This document shows, piece after piece, positions 40,378 to 49,378 of a stretch of 64,000 bases of DNA (positions within the stretch are counted from its first letter, which is position 1; every line of letters begins with the position of its first letter). The notes beneath the pieces were generated by a model that saw nothing but the letters and a program-made list of their open reading frames with translations, did not search any database and had not been told where the DNA came from. The DNA comes from Chitinimonas sp. BJYL2 (lineage in GTDB: Bacteria > Pseudomonadota > Gammaproteobacteria > Burkholderiales > Chitinimonadaceae), in assembly GCF_027257935.1 (NCBI RefSeq), contig NZ_JANZKW010000002.1:558001-622000 (forward strand). Direction: 5' to 3'. Position numbers and translations under genes: made by a program.

Positions 40378-40523
40378 GCATTTGGCGGTCAACCAAGCCT
40401 CTACCACGTGTCGCAGCGCGTACTATTGCGCAGCCGACTGATTGCCTAGGGCTGCCTGCCAGCGTCATGAACTTGCAACACACCGGAAATAGCATGCACT
40501 GCTGATACCTCAGGTGCGTGCTC

Positions 40524-42110
40524 ATGAACATGTCGCTCTCCCGGCAACTCCTACTGGTCAGCGTGATTGCGGTAGCCGTGCTGGCCTTGGCGATTGCGAT
40601 CACGGCGATACGCATCGGCTCGCTGCGGCAGCAAGTTGTGCTGCTGGAGGGAAGTCAGCAGTCGGTTACGCTGCTGCTCGCCATCAAGGCGACGGCGCTA
40701 TCGGTTTCCCGTGCCGATCCGATCATGCCCGAAACCAAACCGCAGCTTGAGCAAGCCAACCAGCGTATCGAGTCCGATGCCGGCCTGCTGCTGCGCACGC
40801 TCGATGCCAAGTCGCGCAAAGACATCGATACCCAAGTCCTGCCGCAATGGCGCGACTATCTCAAGCAGTTCCAGAGTGCACTCACCATCGCCGAGACCAG
40901 CCCGCAAGACGCGCTATCGATCCCTGAGCAGATCTTCCGCCTGAATCTGGAGCCGGCGGTCCGTGCGCTCGATCAGCTGGTGGCGCATCAGGAAAAAGCA
41001 GCCGGCACGCTCAAGCTGGCCATCGACAAACAAATGTCGCGCATCGTCATTGAAGTGATCCTGATACTGCTGATGGCCGCTGCCACGGTCGTGATATCGC
41101 AACTGCTATTTGCCCGCCGCCTTCATCGCCAGGTGCGACATACGGCCGATGTGGCGGCACGGCTAGCGCAAGGGCAGCTGACGCTGCGTTTACCGGAAAC
41201 CCGTGATGAGCTAGGGCAGGTTTCGCAGGCCATCAACAGCTTCATCGACCAGCTCAACGCCTTGCTTGGCGAGGTCAAGCACGCCAGCCATCAGGTCTCG
41301 GATCAGGCCGCTCAATTGGGAAATACCGCCGATACGGTGCGCGATAACACCTATCTGCAATCAGAAGATGTGGCCAAGATTGGCGCAGCGATGGAGCAGA
41401 TGAGTACCGCCATCGATAGCGTGTCTGCGTTTGCACAGGATGCATCCATCAAGTCCAGCGAGTCGGTTGCCTTGGTCACATCGGTTGCCGGCAAAACCCA
41501 CGAAGCAACGGCGGAAATCCACGCATTGGCGTGCGATATCGATCAAACCAGCGGCATGCTGGGTGAGCTGAACCGTTCGGTAAACGAGGTCACACAGGTC
41601 AGCGAACTGATCAAGGCGATTGCCGGTCAGACCAATCTGCTGGCACTCAATGCCGCGATCGAAGCTGCACGCGCTGGCGAGGCCGGGCGAGGTTTTGCGG
41701 TCGTCGCGGATGAGGTACGTTCACTGGCCGAGCGTACGTCGGATGCCACTGCCAGCATCAATCGCCAACTGGCACAGCTGGCGGCCCGCATGGAATCCAC
41801 GCGCGAGGCCATGCAGCAAGCGCGCATCAAGGCGCAGGCAGGCGCCGTGCAAATCGAATCCGTCGCCGTACTGAGCGCCGATGTCGCCCACGCGGTGCAA
41901 GAGGTCGAGGCCCTGATGCGCAGCATTGCCGATACCACCGTTCAGCAATCACAGGGCGCCGCGGAGATTGCCCATGAGGTGACGGCGATCAATCGCCTAG
42001 CGGAAATGAATGTGGTGGCCATCGACAGAACGCGTACCGATATCCGCACGCTCAGCATTACCGCCAAAGCGCTGGATCAGGCGGCGGGGCAGTTCACTAC
42101 CCGCACGTAA
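40524..42110 (+). CDS. Methyl-accepting chemotaxis protein
   Basis: A 528-residue chemoreceptor. The ATG at 40524 follows AGGTG by seven bases; a GTG at 40518 is in frame. TM1 is at about 8-30, a periplasmic sensor of roughly 140 residues (four-helix-bundle type) follows, TM2 at about 172-195, then HAMP and a long cytoplasmic hairpin with the signalling tip [20 protein letters not shown] and [20 protein letters not shown]. No CheB/CheR-docking pentapeptide is seen at the C-terminus. The ligand is unknown; no other chemotaxis gene lies nearby. Confidence 0.92.
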   Translation: MNMSLSRQLLLVSVIAVAVLALAIAITAIRIGSLRQQVVLLEGSQQSVTLLLAIKATALSVSRADPIMPETKPQLEQANQRIESDAGLLLRTLDAKSRKDIDTQVLPQWRDYLKQFQSALTIAETSPQDALSIPEQIFRLNLEPAVRALDQLVAHQEKAAGTLKLAIDKQMSRIVIEVILILLMAAATVVISQLLFARRLHRQVRHTADVAARLAQGQLTLRLPETRDELGQVSQAINSFIDQLNALLGEVKHASHQVSDQAAQLGNTADTVRDNTYLQSEDVAKIGAAMEQMSTAIDSVSAFAQDASIKSSESVALVTSVAGKTHEATAEIHALACDIDQTSGMLGELNRSVNEVTQVSELIKAIAGQTNLLALNAAIEAARAGEAGRGFAVVADEVRSLAERTSDATASINRQLAQLAARMESTREAMQQARIKAQAGAVQIESVAVLSADVAHAVQEVEALMRSIADTTVQQSQGAAEIAHEVTAINRLAEMNVVAIDRTRTDIRTLSITAKALDQAAGQFTTRT

Positions 42111-42215
42111 GCCTTGTGCGTATTAGCCAGCATCCTGGCTTTGCCAACGCCGGCGATCCGCCATCTGCCTCAGGCAAACGGGCGCATCCCCCACCCTGGG
42201 CCTTGATACGCCACT

Positions 42216-42437
42216 TCACGAAAACCGCGGGACCGACCGACGTTCATGGCACGCTGAGTCCATCAGCCGCACGATGATGCTCTCGGCTGCGGCCAGGGCC
42301 TCCGCTTCGGTCTCAAAGGTATTGCGAATTTGCTGGTGGTATTCACAGGCATGACCCGTGAATGCCCGACGATGGAGAATGACGGCTTGGTAACCGCCGC
42401 TTGCTGCCCTGCTCGCCATGGGTGTCAGCTCGTCCAT
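42216..42437 (-). CDS. Small unknown protein
   Basis: A 73-residue ORF with GGGAG nine bases before the start codon. The sequence has a short beta-hairpin-like part (GYQAVILHRRAFTGHACEYH) and a C-terminal helix with FETEAEALAAAESIIVRLMD, a pattern seen in many small uncharacterised proteobacterial proteins. Cytoplasmic, no signal peptide. It is single and stands between the chemoreceptor and arsA. I do not know its function. Confidence 0.55.
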   Translation of the reverse strand: MDELTPMASRAASGGYQAVILHRRAFTGHACEYHQQIRNTFETEAEALAAAESIIVRLMDSACHERRSVPRFS

Positions 42438-42731
42438 GCTGGTGTACTCCCTGTCGTTTGCGCCACTTCGCGCACTCTAGAACAACGGGACGTCAGGCAT
42501 ATTTCAGCTCGTCGCATTCTTCGGGATTTCTTTAGTTTTGCTGACGAGCGTCAAACTGGCGCGACCTTCAGGCTTGCCCTGTTGCCTGCTTCATTGCGGG
42601 CAACTGATCTTGGCCGATGGTGCGCACAGCACATCTGCATCCCTCCCCTGCTGCGGCCTTGATCCATGCCAAACCCCTAACTGCCAGTTCCACTAGGATG
42701 AGGACGTCGTCGTCCCTTATCAGACATCAGC

Positions 42732-44492
42732 ATGAACCCGCTCACGCCCCTTCTGGACCATCCGACACGCTTTATCTTCTTTACCGGCAAGGGTGGCGTG
42801 GGCAAGACCTCTGTCTCGACCGCAACAGCGATCGCCTTGGCCGATCGGGGTAAGCGAGTCTTGCTGGTCAGCACGGACTCCGCCTCCAATCTCGATGAAA
42901 TGCTGGGCGTTCAGCTGCGCAATCAACCCGTGGCCGTTCCCGGGGTTCCGGGTTTGGCCGTGATGAATATCGATCCGGATGTCGCCGCCCAGAACTACCG
43001 GGTCCGTGTCGTGGCGCAGATGGGCGATACCGCAGACGATGATGATATCGCCACCGTGCGGGAACAGCTTTCCGGCGCATGCACGACCGAAATCGCCACG
43101 TTTGACGAGTTTGCTTCGCTGCTGTCGGGCGATGCCCCCGACTACGATCACCTGATCTTCGACACGGCACCCACTGGCCACACGCTCAGACTACTCAGCC
43201 TGCCCAAGGCCTGGACGGGATTCCTCGCGGGCAATGACCGTGGCGCCTCCTGTCTGGGCCCCCATTCCGGATTGAAAATGCAGGAACAGTTGTTCAATCT
43301 AGCACTGGCCACCCTCAATGATCCTTCCGCGACCATGGTGGTCCTGGTTGCCCGGGCAGAAACGGGCTCCCTACGAGAGGCGGCCCGAACGTCGAGCGAA
43401 CTGAGCGCGCTCGGCCTGACCCGGCAGCGGCTCATAATCAACGCAGTCTTTCGGGCAACGCGGCCAGATGATCCCATTGCACATGCCATCGAAGCGTTGG
43501 GTCAGCAGGCCTTGCACACGCTGCCTGACACCTTGCGCAAGCTAGAAACCGACTACATTCCGCTTCGCCCCTTCGACTCAGTCGGGCTACCTGCCCTGCG
43601 TGCCTTGCTATCCGCCGAAGCACCGGCGCCGCAAGCCGATCTTGCGCCAAGGCCCAAGATTCCCCACCACACCCTCTCCATGATGGTCAGCAAGCTGGCC
43701 GCAGCAGACCACGGGCTGATCATGGTGATGGGCAAAGGCGGCGTGGGGAAAACCACCCTGGCCGCCGCCATTGCGCTGGGGTTGGTGCGCGAGGGGAAGT
43801 CCGTGCACCTCACCACGACCGACCCCGCCGCACATCTCGCGGGGACGCTGCAGGCGGACATACCGGGGCTGACTGTCAGCCGGATTCATCCGCAGGAAGA
43901 AACCCGGAAATACGTCGAGAAGGTGATGGCCTCGCGCGGGCGAGACCTGAACGAGGCAGAACGTGCACTGATGCTGGAAGACCTCCGATCGCCATGCACC
44001 GAGGAGGTGGCCGTCTTTCACGCGTTCTCGCGCGTGGTATCCCAGGCGCGTAGTGCCTTTGTGGTGCTCGACACCGCCCCCACCGGCCACTCGCTGCTGC
44101 TGATGGATGCGGCGGGCGCCTATCACCGGCAGATGCAGCAGGCCTTTGAAGGCCAGTCGGCCGCCCACCTCGTCACCCCCCTGATGCGCTTGCAGGACAA
44201 GGACTACACCAAAGTCATCCTGATCACCTTGCCCGAATCCACGCCCGTATCGCAGGCGGCTGCGTTGCAGGCAGACCTACGCCGCGCGCAGATCGAACCA
44301 TTCGGCTGGATCATCAACAAGTCCCTTCTGGCCACCCACACAGCAGACCCCTTGCTGCAGGCACGGCTGCAAAGTGAGTACAGCCAGTATCAACGGGTCA
44401 GGGCCTATGCCGGGGCAGATATCGTTGCCATTCCTTGGGTCCCGACGCCGCCATTGGGTGCGGAAGCACTGCGCGCGCTGCTGGATGCTTGA
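42732..44492 (+). CDS. arsA: ArsA-type anion-transporting ATPase (two-domain)
   Basis: A 586-residue protein with two homologous ATPase halves: P-loops GKGGVGKTS (19-27) and GKGGVGKTT (334-342), and DTAPTGHT / DTAPTGHS signal-transduction motifs. The three metalloid-binding Cys of E. coli ArsA are matched by Cys117 (SGACTTE), Cys174 (GASCLGP) and Cys422 (SPCTEE), so it should sense As(III)/Sb(III). It would energise the ArsB efflux channel. No arsB, arsC, arsD or arsR lies beside it here, which is unusual. There is no clear Shine-Dalgarno sequence. Confidence 0.92.
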   Translation: MNPLTPLLDHPTRFIFFTGKGGVGKTSVSTATAIALADRGKRVLLVSTDSASNLDEMLGVQLRNQPVAVPGVPGLAVMNIDPDVAAQNYRVRVVAQMGDTADDDDIATVREQLSGACTTEIATFDEFASLLSGDAPDYDHLIFDTAPTGHTLRLLSLPKAWTGFLAGNDRGASCLGPHSGLKMQEQLFNLALATLNDPSATMVVLVARAETGSLREAARTSSELSALGLTRQRLIINAVFRATRPDDPIAHAIEALGQQALHTLPDTLRKLETDYIPLRPFDSVGLPALRALLSAEAPAPQADLAPRPKIPHHTLSMMVSKLAAADHGLIMVMGKGGVGKTTLAAAIALGLVREGKSVHLTTTDPAAHLAGTLQADIPGLTVSRIHPQEETRKYVEKVMASRGRDLNEAERALMLEDLRSPCTEEVAVFHAFSRVVSQARSAFVVLDTAPTGHSLLLMDAAGAYHRQMQQAFEGQSAAHLVTPLMRLQDKDYTKVILITLPESTPVSQAAALQADLRRAQIEPFGWIINKSLLATHTADPLLQARLQSEYSQYQRVRAYAGADIVAIPWVPTPPLGAEALRALLDA

Positions 44493-44508
44493 GCATCACC
44501 ATCACCGA

Positions 44509-45354
44509 TCAGGGATTGCATCGAGGACACTCACCAGGGTCCGCAAACAGGCGATCTTGTCGCAGGGTCGCTGCTTTGTGCTGACAAGCCGGGCACGCCC
44601 AGATTTCCTTCTGGTACACCGCCGTGGGGGTGCGGCAAGTCGCACACGGCAGGCCAGGTTCGCGCGCTGCTATCCAGAAACCCGGCAGACCACAGGCCGG
44701 GCATGGTGACTGCAGCCGCTTCAGCAAATCCACCGCGGCTTCGCCGATGCGCTGCATGCGGTTCGGATTGGCAAACGCCCGCAGATCGGTCTCCAGGAAC
44801 ACCTTGCCGTTGCGGGACCGAAACCGGCAATCCTCAAAGCACTGGCGCAGCACCTGCCAATCGGCAATGCCTTTCACCAAGCCCGGGTCGGCCTGATCAT
44901 TTGGGCGCAAGACCAGTTGCTGCGCCGGAAAACCCTCTCGCTGGGCAAATGCCTCCACGTCAGCCCAGCTATCGGTATGCAGATGCCCGCTGGATGCCGG
45001 CCCCTGGCTCATCGCAACCAGTTCGATCCCGGCACGATCATCCAGCAAGACCAGCAATTCCAGGTTCCAAGGGAACAGACCCGTCATCGGGTCCAGTCCA
45101 AAGCTGCCTTCGCTGGCGAGCCCGATGGGCAAGCCTGACAATTCCATCCCGATGCGCGCCTTGCGCCTTGCCGCCTCCAGCTGAGTCCCCGCGCGAGGCG
45201 TTTCACGCGTAAAGGTGCCCAGCGTATCGGTATCAAACCCGCTCACCAGCTCGATCTTGCAGGACAACGCCGGTTCAAGCACCGGTGCAATCACTTGCTC
45301 CTTGCCGTGCTGCGTCAGCAATGCAATGCGCTGGTCCGTGTAGTGGTGGCTCAT
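44509..45354 (-). CDS. DUF6671-type protein with C-terminal zinc ribbons
   Basis: A 281-residue cytoplasmic protein; start at the ATG at 45354 (the frame is open to 45420). The N-terminal part (RIALLTQHGKEQVIAPVLEP, GFDTDTLGTFTRE, GMELSGLPIGLASEGSFG) matches my memory of the DUF6671 family. The C-terminus has four CxxC pairs (CPAC, CATC, CPAC, CPRC), which would bind two zinc ions. Its function is unknown. It converges with arsA (17 bases between stop codons), so the two are separate units. Confidence 0.7.
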   Translation of the reverse strand: MSHHYTDQRIALLTQHGKEQVIAPVLEPALSCKIELVSGFDTDTLGTFTRETPRAGTQLEAARRKARIGMELSGLPIGLASEGSFGLDPMTGLFPWNLELLVLLDDRAGIELVAMSQGPASSGHLHTDSWADVEAFAQREGFPAQQLVLRPNDQADPGLVKGIADWQVLRQCFEDCRFRSRNGKVFLETDLRAFANPNRMQRIGEAAVDLLKRLQSPCPACGLPGFWIAAREPGLPCATCRTPTAVYQKEIWACPACQHKAATLRQDRLFADPGECPRCNP

Positions 45355-45619
45355 GTCGGGGTTTCCATCGCAGGGTCGCGTTGGCTGCCATGATATCCGT
45401 GTAGTCATCCCGCATTGCAATCAAAGATGCGGTACTGGGTAATTGCCATCGCATCGGGTGCCTTGGTCAGCACTGATCTGGCGCGCAGCTACGCCGCTAG
45501 CGTGAGCGCACGGTGGCGGTGTTCAACGTTGGACGGATAGCAGTTACGGCAGCTGCGGATGGCTAGGTATGCAAAATTCAAGACCTGACCCCAGCTACTC
45601 TTGCAGCATTCCTTGTGGA
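45355..45619. other. Intergenic boundary of the AT-rich island
   Basis: About 265 bases with no gene. It holds GGCTAGGT at 45561-45568 and AAATTCAAGACCTGACCCC (45574-45592), a phrase I associate with ends of REP-associated transposase elements. No transposase is present. The AT-rich kinase gene begins right after. Confidence 0.35.
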
Positions 45620-46549
45620 TTAGAAAACTCGTCCCTCTAAACCGTGTGCTGCAGTCACAACTGCCCGGAATATTCCTTCCCATGAATCGAAAAGATCGGC
45701 AGCGGGATACCGACGGGTAACATCTGGTTCCAACATCCGCTCAATCTGAGCTCTAATCGATACCTCTTGGGAGCCCGCGATAGCACCTAATGGCTCTAGT
45801 TCGACAGGATCTAGAATTTTTTCGCACTTTTTAAGTGGAACAACGCCGGTAAATACTTCGGCAAATACTAGGCCCAGCTGAAATACATCAGACTTCGTTG
45901 AAATAGTTTCTTTACCTCGACAGTAGTCAACCAAGTCCGGGGTTCTATAAAACCTTGGGAGTCGCGGCCCAACACTATCAATCAAGAATCCCGGATCCTC
46001 TTTATCGCCATCATCACTGAGAGATTTAATTAATCCAAAATCACCAAGAACAAACGACCTACCTTTGACGAAGATATTCTCAGGCTTAATATCACGGTGA
46101 ACGATCTGAGGCTTACGTGAAGCCAAGTAAGAAAGACCAGAAAGCATTTGTAGACAAAATGCCAACCGGAATGCCATCGGAAAAGAACCAGAAAGCATCA
46201 CATCACGTAAAGTTTGCGGAAGGTAATCAGCTATCAAGAAAGGAAAAGCAACAGCTTGACCACCATGTTCTTTAGCAACAATCCCCGTGTCATATACTCG
46301 CATAATTGCAGGATGGGTAAATTGCTGCAAGACCGCAACTTCCTGCAAAAATCTACTTTTCCGCGCCTCATCTCCGATCTTGGTAAACACCTTCATGGCA
46401 AACAAAACACCACGGTGCTCACCAGAGGTTGCCTCAACCAAAAAGACGAGTGAATTCCCGCCATTGCCCAAGGCTTGAATTACACGATAATAAACACTAT
46501 TAGCTGATTTAATAGTTTGCGATATTGTTATAAGATCGTCGACTTGCAT
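45620..46549 (-). CDS. Soluble Ser/Thr protein kinase in an AT-rich module
   Basis: A 309-residue eukaryotic-type kinase with no membrane helix or extra domain. Glycine loop GNGGNS at 28-33, catalytic Lys53 (FAMKVF), HRDIKPEN at 151-158, DFG at 170-172, TPD (203-205) in place of APE, and SDVFQLG at 220-226. All residues needed for phosphotransfer look present. The ATG at 46549 follows AGGA and lies 10 bases after the DUF262 stop; the frame is open from 46603. Codon use is AT-rich, unlike the flanking genes. It probably phosphorylates or controls the DUF262 partner or a host target; a defence role is inference. Confidence 0.88.
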   Translation of the reverse strand: MQVDDLITISQTIKSANSVYYRVIQALGNGGNSLVFLVEATSGEHRGVLFAMKVFTKIGDEARKSRFLQEVAVLQQFTHPAIMRVYDTGIVAKEHGGQAVAFPFLIADYLPQTLRDVMLSGSFPMAFRLAFCLQMLSGLSYLASRKPQIVHRDIKPENIFVKGRSFVLGDFGLIKSLSDDGDKEDPGFLIDSVGPRLPRFYRTPDLVDYCRGKETISTKSDVFQLGLVFAEVFTGVVPLKKCEKILDPVELEPLGAIAGSQEVSIRAQIERMLEPDVTRRYPAADLFDSWEGIFRAVVTAAHGLEGRVF

Positions 46550-46559
46550 AATTAACGTC

Positions 46560-48230
46560 CTATTCGATCTTCCAACGACGGCAGGCTTCCCTTGCCAATT
46601 CATGTGTTCTATCCGTTATAAGATCAGGACCCCAACCATCAACCTTGACGGACTGCGTAGTCGTAAATTTTGACCGCCCAAAGTACGCTTCGCTAATTCT
46701 AACTATTTCGTCAGGAGATTTCTGTCGTATGGAGCGTGCGTATTCGGCACCTAGACTACCTTCCAAGAGGAAATAGCTGCCAAGTTTCTTAAAATCTTCC
46801 TCCGGATCATCATTATGAAGAGGTGGTAGATAGAGGCATTTTGCATTATCTAGCACAGCAGAATCACAGCCACGGTCCTTCTCAATCTGAGCCAAGACAT
46901 AGTGCGCTCGGGATACCTTCTGCTCTCGATGTTCGACAAAGTCCGACTGAAACTGCTCGTCACTGATCATTAGCTCCTTGAGCACAGAAAGCCACTGTTC
47001 TCGGTCAACAGACTGTTGACCCCATATAAGGACGCAAGCCCGGCCAAGCACTTTCTCTAAGACACCGGTTCGGCCGTGACCAATCATTTGGAACCGAAAA
47101 AGGCATACCGTTAGGTCAGCAAGAAACTCCGGCCGCGAACCTTCTGAAAGTTTTTTGAACACGCTATATAGGAGTGGGCGCGCCTGTTTGCTTCCGATTG
47201 TTTTAATTGCAGCAACGGATTCCAATACTTGAGGAGCAACGCCAAGCCAGACCTCATGCTTGGGATCATCCAACGCAGCTGCGAATCGTGCTGCATCTAA
47301 CAGCTCTTCCAGCAAAGCATTTGCTGCTTGCTGCCCCTGGAAAGACTGTCGAATGCGTCGGAAAAGGTCGCTTTTCTGAACAATGCCGAATCGCGCAGTC
47401 CAAAAAAACTTCAAAAAGTCGTCTGCATCGGTATCCTCAATCAGCTTGGTAAGCCTACCCCATAGGGCTTCAAGGTATGGATGATCCTTAGGAACCGCTA
47501 TGCTAAAAATGTAATTTTTTACCAAATCTAGTGCTGATAAATCAGCACCCCTGTTATTTAGAGATTCAAACAAGATATATGCATCCGCGTCAGTAGCCAC
47601 ATCGACGCTAACAACCTTAACACTCGTTTCAAGGAATCGAGAAAGACCAAACAAGGCCTCCGCGCTTCCCTCCCGCGTATTTGCCACATTACTGGAGAAT
47701 TTATCAACCCATTGCCTGCAATTAATAGCCGCATCAAGCAGAAGAAAGTTTGACGTCTTCCTTCCCAATTTATCTCGCTCTCTTATTAAATCCGCTGTAG
47801 GACAAATTGCGATTATATGTTTCTCAAAAATCTCATGATTAATAGAGTTCAAATGTATACGTGTGGAAAAATCCCCCCCCAACTGTCTTACCCCAAGGTA
47901 TTCCGTTTCTATCTGAGTAGCATCACCATCAAACCCGCGCTCCTTCAGCCAAAATCGAATTGCCGAATAAATCATCGTTACTGTAGTCAGGCGCTGCTGG
48001 CCATCTAGGACCTCCCATACCCCACCTTGGGGCCCGCGTAGAACGACGAGACCTATGAAGTAGTCATTGGATTTATTGGCAAACGCAGCCTCAATGTCAT
48101 CCAGTAGCTGTTCGACCTGCTCAACAGCCCAAGAATAGTTGCGTTGATGTATTGGCACAGAGAAAAGTTTTCTCTGTGTAATCAATTCACCAATGCCATA
48201 TGTACTCGAATCAAACATTGCTGAGCCCAT
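46560..48230 (-). CDS. DUF262 (GmrSD-like) protein with degenerate C-terminal nuclease domain
   Basis: A 556-residue protein, start at the ATG at 48230 with GGAG five bases upstream (frame open to 48263). The N-terminal DUF262 ParB-like NTPase has QRNYSW (29-34), DGQQRLTT (76-83) and ESLNNRG (222-228). The C-terminal region keeps the DUF1524 layout (YVLAQIEKD, LEGSLG and RTHELAREACRRW), but where the HNH His is expected it reads CLYLPP and LGNL reads LGSY. The nuclease is therefore probably inactive. A run of eight G lies at codons 117-119. AT-rich. GmrSD proteins restrict modified phage DNA; this one pairs with a kinase instead. Confidence 0.85.
   Translation of the reverse strand: MGSAMFDSSTYGIGELITQRKLFSVPIHQRNYSWAVEQVEQLLDDIEAAFANKSNDYFIGLVVLRGPQGGVWEVLDGQQRLTTVTMIYSAIRFWLKERGFDGDATQIETEYLGVRQLGGDFSTRIHLNSINHEIFEKHIIAICPTADLIRERDKLGRKTSNFLLLDAAINCRQWVDKFSSNVANTREGSAEALFGLSRFLETSVKVVSVDVATDADAYILFESLNNRGADLSALDLVKNYIFSIAVPKDHPYLEALWGRLTKLIEDTDADDFLKFFWTARFGIVQKSDLFRRIRQSFQGQQAANALLEELLDAARFAAALDDPKHEVWLGVAPQVLESVAAIKTIGSKQARPLLYSVFKKLSEGSRPEFLADLTVCLFRFQMIGHGRTGVLEKVLGRACVLIWGQQSVDREQWLSVLKELMISDEQFQSDFVEHREQKVSRAHYVLAQIEKDRGCDSAVLDNAKCLYLPPLHNDDPEEDFKKLGSYFLLEGSLGAEYARSIRQKSPDEIVRISEAYFGRSKFTTTQSVKVDGWGPDLITDRTHELAREACRRWKIE
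47873..47880 (-). repeat. Homopolymer G8 tract inside the DUF262 gene
   Basis: Eight consecutive G on the coding strand encode part of Leu-Gly-Gly. The surrounding gene is AT-rich, so the run is out of character. Slippage here would shift the frame after about residue 118. Confidence 0.9.
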
Positions 48231-48391
48231 GCGCTCTCCGTGTTTATTAATCTGTGCCCTCATTAGTAAAGCACAGCTGCAGGTGGATACGGGTTGCTCA
48301 GGCTATACCGAACCTCATACCAATGACAACTACACAGGAAGGGATCGAGAGGCTAGGTCTTGATTCATGCAGAGCACTCCACAGCATCTCG

Positions 48392-48790
48392 CTACCCTTT
48401 AACCCATACCAGATACATCAACACCCCCGCCGAAACCAGCAACACACTCAACGTCAACACCATCCCCACTTGCCTAAGCGGCAAGGGTTCCTTGACCTGG
48501 CTGATGCCCACGGCGTGAATGATGCGGCCCGCGATCAGCATGGTGCCTAGGGTATGTAATAGCCGGCTATCCGCGCCGCCCCAAGTCAGCAGCACCAGCA
48601 GCAGGAGCGCAAACGGGGTGTATTCCACAAAGTTGGCGTGTGCACGGATGGCACGTTGCAAACGGGCATCGCCACCGTCGCCCAGCGCTACGCGCACGCG
48701 GGTGCGCAGGACGATGGTGCGCAGGGTCAGCGCGACAAACACGACCGCCAGGATGGCGGCGTACAGCATGATGGGCTTGGCATCCGGCAT
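48392..48790 (-). CDS. MAPEG-family membrane protein
   Basis: A 132-residue protein with four hydrophobic helices. The ATG at 48790 has AGGAG seven bases upstream; the long open frame beyond it is not coding. The pattern RVALGDGGDARLQRAIRAHANFVEYTPFALLLL is the MAPEG hallmark (Arg/His/Asn/Glu near helix 2). Bacterial members are glutathione-dependent enzymes of unknown substrate. Its codon use is again GC-rich, so the island ends before it. Confidence 0.88.
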   Translation of the reverse strand: MPDAKPIMLYAAILAVVFVALTLRTIVLRTRVRVALGDGGDARLQRAIRAHANFVEYTPFALLLLVLLTWGGADSRLLHTLGTMLIAGRIIHAVGISQVKEPLPLRQVGMVLTLSVLLVSAGVLMYLVWVKG

Positions 48791-49021
48791 GGTGGTCTCC
48801 TGAGTCAGGACGCAGTCTTGATCACTTGCTGACTTGTGCGCAAGGTGCGCGATCAGTGATGCCACCCCAACAGATCGTTCACCTGCTGCAAGTAACGATG
48901 CGCATGCTCGCGCCCGTGGCGGCTTTCGCGCAGGGCCAAGCCCCAGTTGGCGACGGTTTTCTTGAGCGAATCGGGTGCATCCACCGCGTCGATCTGTTCC
49001 GCCTGGCTGGCCGCACCCTAG
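48791..49021. other. Gene remnants upstream of the MAPEG gene
   Basis: No intact gene. On the minus strand a 54-codon open stretch (48853-49015) ends in a stop and reads like a protein C-terminus (KTVANWGLALRESRHGREH) but has no start and a TAG just upstream. It may be the tail of a deleted gene. I do not recognise it. Confidence 0.3.
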
Positions 49022-49345
49022 CCACGCGGCAATGCCAGAGCGGCCGAGCTGGCGCATATCCGGCTCAGCCCCACGCTCGATCAGCTTGCCTTGGCCTTCC
49101 ACACCAGCCCAGCCACCCTCAAACGCCAGCTCGCACGGCATGGCACCCATTTCCGGGCCTTGCTGGACCAGGTGCGCACCCATGTATCGGTATGGCTCAT
49201 GCACTACCGGGGCTATAGCCATGAGCAACTGGCCGAGCACTTCGGGTTTCACGATGCCCGCAATTTCCGCCGATCGTTCCAGCGCTGGACGGGCATCACA
49301 CCGGCTTGTCCCGAAGGCGAGTTGTGGCCAAGGGCCGCGTGCTGA
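49022..49345 (+). pseudogene. Truncated AraC-family regulator (C-terminal HTH only)
   Basis: Open from just after a TAG (49019) to a stop at 49345 with no start codon or ribosome site at its beginning. The translation carries both HTH parts of an AraC/OruR-type regulator: LSPTLDQLALAFHTSPATLK, RQLARHGTHF, then EQLAEHFGFHDARNFRRSF and QRWTGITP. The N-terminal ligand-binding part of about 220 residues is missing and there is no room for it in the 231 bases to the MAPEG gene. It is most simply a deletion remnant. Confidence 0.7.
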
Positions 49346-49378
49346 CATCCGCCCAATGCAAGCAGGCCGGCGCAGCCA

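Noticed and set aside
45489-45683. 64-codon minus-strand open frame at the kinase end
   Set aside because: Overlaps the kinase 3' end in another frame, has no ribosome site and no recognisable features.
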